Assembly: GCA_036404255.1 (NCBI GenBank)
Contig: DASWOP010000226.1
Location: forward strand, 1-8,619
Source of the DNA: JARLFX01 sp036404255
GTDB lineage: Bacteria; Acidobacteriota; Terriglobia; Terriglobales; Acidobacteriaceae
Direction of reading: 5' to 3'
DNA length: 8,619 nucleotides
In this document: positions 5,315 to 8,619 of the stretch, piece after piece
How the letters are laid out: every line of letters starts with the position of its first letter
How positions within the stretch are numbered: position 1 is the stretch's first letter
The notes under the pieces: model-generated
The model's database searches: none
Seen by the model: the letters and a program-made list of their open reading frames with translations, nothing else
Told to the model about the DNA's origin: nothing
Program-made: the position numbers and the translations under genes

Positions 5315-6523
5315 TCAATACGTTGGCAGGCTCGGATCAATCTCCGTCGCCCAGGCATTGATCCCGCCGACAAGATTGACCACCTTCTTGAATCCAGCTT
5401 CCTTCAGTTGCAACGCTGCCGTCTGGCTGCGCGCGCCGCTGCGGCATTGCACCACTATCTCTTCTTCCTTGTGCGGCACCAGTTCGTGCAGGCGCGAAAC
5501 CACCTCGCCCAGCGGAATCAGTGTGCTGCCTGTGATCTTCGAGATCTCGTACTCATACGGCTCGCGCACGTCGAGCAGGAACGGTTTCTGCCCAGCATCC
5601 AGCTTGCGCTTGTATTCCTGCACCGTGATTTGCGGAATATCATCCTTCTCCGTTGCGTTCGCAGCCTCCGGATTGGCCGGCGTGATGCCGCAGAACTGGT
5701 CATAGTCGATCAGCTCCGTGACCGTGGGATGCGTGCCGCAGACCGGGCAATCCGGATTCTTGCGCAGCTTCAGCGTGCGGAACTTCATCGCCAGCGAATC
5801 GACCAGAAGCAGGCGGCCAATCAACGGCTCGCCCACGCCAAGGATCAGCTTGATGACCTCCGTCGCCTGAATCACGCCGACGAGGCCGGGCAGAATGCCG
5901 AGCACACCGCCCTCCGCGCACGAGGGTACAAGGCCCGGCGGTGGCGGCTCAGGGTAGAGGCAGCGATAGCACGGCCCATCCTCTGTGGCGAAGACGCTGG
6001 CCTGACCTTCAAAGCGGAAGATCGAGCCGTACGCGTTCGGCTTGTGGCCGGAGAGTACGCAGGCGTCATTCACCAGGTAGCGCGTCTGGAAGTTATCGGT
6101 GCCATCGGCCACGATGTCGTAGTCCTTGATGATCTCCATCGCGTTGGCGCTGGTCAGCATGGTCTCGTGCTTCACGATCTTCATGTGCGGATTCAGCGCG
6201 TTCAGCTTCTCCGCCGCCGAATCGATCTTCGGCCGCCCCACATCCGCCGTCGAGTGGATGATCTGCCGCTGCAGATTGCTCTTGTCCACCACATCGAAAT
6301 CCACCAGCCCAAGCGTGCCCACACCCGCCGCCGCCAGATAGTAAGCCAGCGGCGAACCCAGCCCGCCCGTGCCCACGCACAGCACCTTCGCGGCCTTCAG
6401 CTTCTTCTGCCCCTCCAGCCCAACCTCCGGCAGGATCAGGTGGCGCGAGTAGCGCGCAATCTCGTCGTTATTCAGATCCGGCAGCGTTGTGGCTGCGGTC
6501 TCTACTTCAATTGCAATTGCCAT
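5315..6523 (-). CDS. moeZ: MoeZ: MoeB/ThiF-like E1 adenylyltransferase fused to a rhodanese sulfurtransferase
   Basis: Activates the C-terminal Gly of a ubiquitin-like sulfur carrier as an acyl-adenylate and converts it to a thiocarboxylate using sulfur carried on its rhodanese domain. The E1-like domain (about 18-275) shows the nucleotide loop GTGGLG (51-56), DFDVVDKSNLQRQ (75-87), GTDNF with Asp143, and SCAEGGVLG with Cys202. The zinc cysteines are CYRC (185-188) and CPVC (259-262). After a short linker the rhodanese domain (about 298-398) has LLDVREPYEYE (317-326) and the active loop CRSGARS with Cys360. Both halves look catalytically complete, as in mycobacterial MoeZ and eukaryotic MOCS3. 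The 402-residue length is typical. The start is supported by GAGGTGA four to five bases upstream. As the last gene of the cys operon, its likely main client is CysO; MoaD or ThiS could also be clients. Confidence 0.95.
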   Translation of the reverse strand: MAIAIEVETAATTLPDLNNDEIARYSRHLILPEVGLEGQKKLKAAKVLCVGTGGLGSPLAYYLAAAGVGTLGLVDFDVVDKSNLQRQIIHSTADVGRPKIDSAAEKLNALNPHMKIVKHETMLTSANAMEIIKDYDIVADGTDNFQTRYLVNDACVLSGHKPNAYGSIFRFEGQASVFATEDGPCYRCLYPEPPPPGLVPSCAEGGVLGILPGLVGVIQATEVIKLILGVGEPLIGRLLLVDSLAMKFRTLKLRKNPDCPVCGTHPTVTELIDYDQFCGITPANPEAANATEKDDIPQITVQEYKRKLDAGQKPFLLDVREPYEYEISKITGSTLIPLGEVVSRLHELVPHKEEEIVVQCRSGARSQTAALQLKEAGFKKVVNLVGGINAWATEIDPSLPTY

Positions 6524-6548
6524 GTTGTCACCTCAACTTCATGATTTG

Positions 6549-6596
6549 GTCATACTGAGCGCAGCGAAAAATCTCAAATACCCCTCTCCTGAGATT
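6549..6596. repeat. Dispersed-type intergenic motif with hairpin in the cysO-moeZ gap
   Basis: The 93-bp gap between cysO and moeZ contains GTCATACTGAGCGCAGCGAA (6549-6568), followed by AAATCTC. From memory, closely similar strings (GTCATTCTGAGCGCAGCGAA GAATCTC) recur between genes in acidobacterial and some other genomes. AATCTCA (6570-6576) and TGAGATT (6590-6596) form a 7-bp stem with a 13-base loop. A degenerate look-alike, GTCATTCGCGGCGCAGAATC, lies at 6958-6977 in the mec-cysO gap. Within the window this is only one clear copy, so repeat status rests on recall. Confidence 0.4.
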
Positions 6597-6616
6597 CTTC
6601 ATCAGCACCAAAGATT

Positions 6617-6925
6617 TCACCGCACCGCGCGAAGCAATTCGCCGTCCGCGTAGGACCCGCCTGCGATGGACGGAATGATGGTGAGCGAATCACTTTCGCT
6701 GACCCTGGTCGCTTCCTTCTCCGGCAGATAGCGGATGTCGTCGTCGTTCAGATACAGGTTCACGAACGAACGCAGCTTGCCCTCGTCAGTGAACAGGTGT
6801 TTCTTCAGGTCAGGATAAGCGGCGGTGAGCGCAGCCAGCGCGTCGTTCACGGTTGCGCCCTCGACCTGCACGCTGGCCTGCTTGCCGACGTACTGGCGAA
6901 GCGGGGTTGGGATGTTAATCTCCAT
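6617..6925 (-). CDS. cysO: CysO-like ubiquitin-fold sulfur carrier protein with C-terminal extension
   Basis: A small beta-grasp protein of the MoaD/ThiS family that carries sulfur as a C-terminal thiocarboxylate. Similarity to mycobacterial CysO runs from INIPTPLRQYVG (3-14) through KLRSFVNLYLNDDDIRYL (50-67) to SLTIIPSIAGG (80-90). CysO-type proteins normally end exactly at the Gly-Gly, here Gly89-Gly90. This one continues for 12 residues, SYADGELLRAVR, to a TGA at 6617-6619. Neither other frame gives a stop just after the Gly-Gly codons, so a simple frameshift does not explain the tail. It must presumably be cut off before MoeZ can adenylate Gly90. The ribosome site AAAGGAAG lies eight bases before the ATG. 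The gene sits between mec and moeZ, which fits cysteine synthesis better than molybdopterin synthesis. Confidence 0.92.
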   Translation of the reverse strand: MEINIPTPLRQYVGKQASVQVEGATVNDALAALTAAYPDLKKHLFTDEGKLRSFVNLYLNDDDIRYLPEKEATRVSESDSLTIIPSIAGGSYADGELLRAVR

Positions 6926-6987
6926 AATCGAAACTTCCTTTCGTAGAACGAATCTCTGTCATTCGCGGCGCAGAATCTGCTTCTCGC

Positions 6988-7425
6988 TTATGCCTTGCTA
7001 ATCTCAATCGGCTCATCCAAAAACTTCTTATCGTCCTCGTCCGCCCCTGTGAGCAGGAACGAATTCGTTATCGCGGCCTTGCCCTTCTCCACCGCCGTAA
7101 TCACATACGAACAGCCGATCCAGTGCGCCTCGGCAAAATCCGTCACCGACCACTGCGCCGGGTGGTCTGGGTGCGAGTGATAAAAGCCTACAATATCCAA
7201 CTTCTTCTCCCGCGCCTGCCGCTGAATCTTCACCAGCTCCTGGGGCGAGATGTTGTACCGATTGTGCGCGGAGTCTGTCCGTGTATTGCCCGCGCGGACC
7301 GTCTCGTTCACCGTGTTAGCCCCGTCATCTGCGACACCCAGCAAAACGCCGCAGCACTCATGCGGATACGTTTCTTCGCCATGTGCACGGATGGCCTGGT
7401 ACTCAGCTATCTTCAGTTTCAGCAT
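6988..7425 (-). CDS. mec: Mec-like JAMM/MPN+ metallopeptidase (CysO-cysteine peptidase)
   Basis: A zinc-dependent JAB1/MPN/Mov34 protease. In the mycobacterial pathway Mec hydrolyses CysO-Cys to release cysteine and regenerate the carrier. The 145-residue protein holds the full JAMM signature: Glu23 in YPHECCGVLLG (20-30), then HSHPDHPAQWSVTD with His83, His85, Ser93 and Asp96 (HxH-x10-D). Nothing is missing from the zinc site. No membrane segment or extra domain is seen. The ATG at 7425 has AGAAG immediately upstream and AAGG about ten bases further. It starts 30 bp after the cysM stop and ends 62 bp before cysO. Because the neighbouring CysO carries residues past its Gly-Gly, this protease may also mature the carrier, as QbsD does for QbsE in Pseudomonas. 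That second role is inference. Confidence 0.92.
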   Translation of the reverse strand: MLKLKIAEYQAIRAHGEETYPHECCGVLLGVADDGANTVNETVRAGNTRTDSAHNRYNISPQELVKIQRQAREKKLDIVGFYHSHPDHPAQWSVTDFAEAHWIGCSYVITAVEKGKAAITNSFLLTGADEDDKKFLDEPIEISKA

Positions 7426-7455
7426 CTTCTAAACCTTGACCCCTAAACCCTTTAT

Positions 7456-8394
7456 TTACTGCACTTCGTCCCAAAAACGTTCACTCAGATACTTGTCCGC
7501 CGAATCGCACAGAATCGTCACGATGATCGCTTCGCGCCCCGCCGCTACCTCTTCCTTCGCAATCTGTAGTGCCGCCGTCACATTCGCCGCAGCAGAGATA
7601 CCCACCAAAATCCCCTCCACCCTGCCCAGCCGCTTGGCATTGCGATACGCCTCTTCCGTTGCAATCTCCAGCTGCCGATCCGCAATCGTCGGGTCCCAAA
7701 TCGCCGGCTTCATGGCCGATTCCATATGTTTCATGCCTTCCAGACCGTGAAACGGCGAGTCCGGCTGCATGGCAATGCACTGTATCGCCGGGTTCAACTC
7801 CTTCAGCCCGCGCGTTGTGCCCATAAACGTGCCGCTGGTGCCGACGCCGGTTACAAAGTGCGTCAGCCTGCCCTCCGTCTGCTCCCAGATCTCTTTGGCG
7901 GTGGTGCGGTAGTGCGCGCGCCAGTTATTTTCGTTGGAATACTGGTCGGCATAGAAATATTTTTCCGGGTCTGCGGCCGCCAGTTCGCGGGCCTTCAGAA
8001 TGGCGCCGTCGGAGCTCAGGTCTGCATCCGTCCACACAATCTCCGCGCCGTAGCCTTCCAGCAGCCGCTTACGCTCGGGAGAAACATTGGTCGGCATGCA
8101 GAGGCGCACGGGGAAATCCAGCGCAGCACCCAGCATGGCGTAGGCAATACCGGTGTTGCCGCTGGTTGCGTCTAGCAGGGTGCGCTCCGGGCGCTTGGGG
8201 CCCAGCTCGCCGCGGTCGAATGCAGCTTTGACGATGCTGGAGGCCGCGCGGTCCTTGACCGATCCGCCGGGATTGGCCCACTCCGCCTTGCCCAGGATCT
8301 CAATGCCCGGCAGCCCGGCGGTAATCTTCTCCAGGCGGACGAGCGGCGTATTCCCAATCCGCTCCAGGATGGTCGAACCCAGCAATTTCGTCAT
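7456..8394 (-). CDS. cysM: PLP-dependent cysteine synthase (CysM type)
   Basis: A fold-type II PLP enzyme that forms an aminoacrylate from activated serine and adds sulfur; here the likely donor is CysO thiocarboxylate. From the ATG at 8394 it is 312 residues. Numbered from the TTG at 8421 (321 residues), the key sites are IGNTPLVRL (22-30), the PLP lysine Lys56 in PGGSVKDR, TSGNTG (86-91), the phosphate loop TGVGTSGT (191-198) and GIS with Ser276 near the pyridine nitrogen. The last motif continues AAAN where GISSGA or GISTGA is common. I prefer ATG 8394 because homology starts just after it. Neither start has a clear ribosome site, and TTG 8421 remains possible. It is the first gene of the cysM-mec-cysO-moeZ operon. 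Whether it uses O-acetylserine or O-phosphoserine cannot be settled by eye. Confidence 0.93.
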   Translation of the reverse strand: MTKLLGSTILERIGNTPLVRLEKITAGLPGIEILGKAEWANPGGSVKDRAASSIVKAAFDRGELGPKRPERTLLDATSGNTGIAYAMLGAALDFPVRLCMPTNVSPERKRLLEGYGAEIVWTDADLSSDGAILKARELAAADPEKYFYADQYSNENNWRAHYRTTAKEIWEQTEGRLTHFVTGVGTSGTFMGTTRGLKELNPAIQCIAMQPDSPFHGLEGMKHMESAMKPAIWDPTIADRQLEIATEEAYRNAKRLGRVEGILVGISAAANVTAALQIAKEEVAAGREAIIVTILCDSADKYLSERFWDEVQ

Positions 8395-8421
8395 GGTCGT
8401 CACAGTTGTTTTCGCTTTCAA

Positions 8422-8619
8422 TTGAGGGAGTTATCAGGAAAAATCAGCGGTCCGGGGCGAGCTCGCGAGGGAGTGCGGAGCTAGGCGCAACAACAGCGCA
8501 TTGAAGCGGAACCGTGAATGTGCGACAGTGAAAGCGGGCTGTGCATCGTATCCAGTGTACCGTATTCGTGCGAAATCCAGCGGCCCGGGCACACATTGCC
8601 CATCTTTCGAGAAGTCTTC
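8422..8619. other. Upstream region of the cysM operon, no gene seen
   Basis: About 200 bases to the window edge hold no convincing coding frame, RNA gene or repeat. The leader of the cysM operon should be here. A weak candidate promoter on the minus strand is TTCGCA (8569-8574) and TACGAT (8545-8550), 18 bp apart, each about 4/6 to consensus. I see no riboswitch-like pairing that I could defend. CCCGGG at 8585-8590 and GAGCTCGCGAGG at 8460-8471 are short palindromic stretches of the sort expected by chance at this GC content. Confidence 0.3.

Noticed and set aside
5408..6544. Long plus-strand open frame (378 codons) opposite moeZ
   Set aside because: The opposite strand encodes a full MoeZ with all catalytic residues; the shadow product is Arg/Leu/His-rich with no recognisable domain.
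6617..6660. CysO tail as the result of a frameshift past a lost stop codon
   Set aside because: The other two frames after the Gly-Gly codons have no stop for a long distance, so a single indel would not recreate an ending at Gly-Gly; loss of a stop codon by substitution cannot be excluded.
1..8619. CRISPR array, tRNA, rRNA or transposase
   Set aside because: No regularly spaced repeats, no cloverleaf or rRNA-like stretch, and no transposase or integrase motif was seen on either strand.

Overview
The window looks like a chromosomal segment of a high-GC bacterium, most probably an acidobacterium of the Terriglobia type. That placement is an inference from gene content, codon use and one dispersed intergenic motif; no rRNA or other marker is present. 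Hand counts of 60-base blocks give about 67% GC in the homoserine dehydrogenase gene (2881-2940) and about 38% in the nuclease-like gene (4861-4920), so the middle of the window differs clearly from its surroundings.

Region 1 (about 1-2560) is a purine catabolism cluster. On the minus strand, allantoinase (allB) and OHCU decarboxylase (uraD) overlap by four bases (ATGA). On the plus strand, a guanine deaminase (guaD) diverges from them across a 123-bp gap that holds an inverted repeat. Together they cover guanine to xanthine, OHCU to allantoin, and allantoin to allantoate. Xanthine and urate oxidation and HIU hydrolysis are not encoded here. The 3' end of an unrecognised plus-strand gene overlaps the end of uraD. 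Homoserine dehydrogenase (hom, 2581-3888) follows guaD by 24 bp and ends at a strong hairpin terminator.

Region 2 (about 3950-5303) is an AT-richer accessory insert between two hairpin terminators. It has an HI1419/HI1420-type toxin-antitoxin pair on the minus strand, with the toxin broken by a one-base frameshift and the antitoxin intact. Divergent from it is a small protein with a PD-(D/E)XK-like nuclease signature. The 86-100 bp between them carries several GGCTA/TAGCC-type half-sites and inverted repeats.

Region 3 (5315-8421, minus strand) is a four-gene operon in the order cysM - mec - cysO - moeZ. It matches the protein-bound thiocarboxylate route to cysteine known from Mycobacterium tuberculosis. 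MoeZ (E1-like plus rhodanese) adenylates and sulfurates the ubiquitin-like carrier CysO, CysM joins the thiocarboxylate to an aminoacrylate to give CysO-Cys, and the JAMM protease Mec releases cysteine. The most interesting point is that this CysO does not end at its Gly-Gly. It has a 12-residue tail that would have to be removed before activation, and a JAMM protease capable in principle of doing so is encoded next to it.
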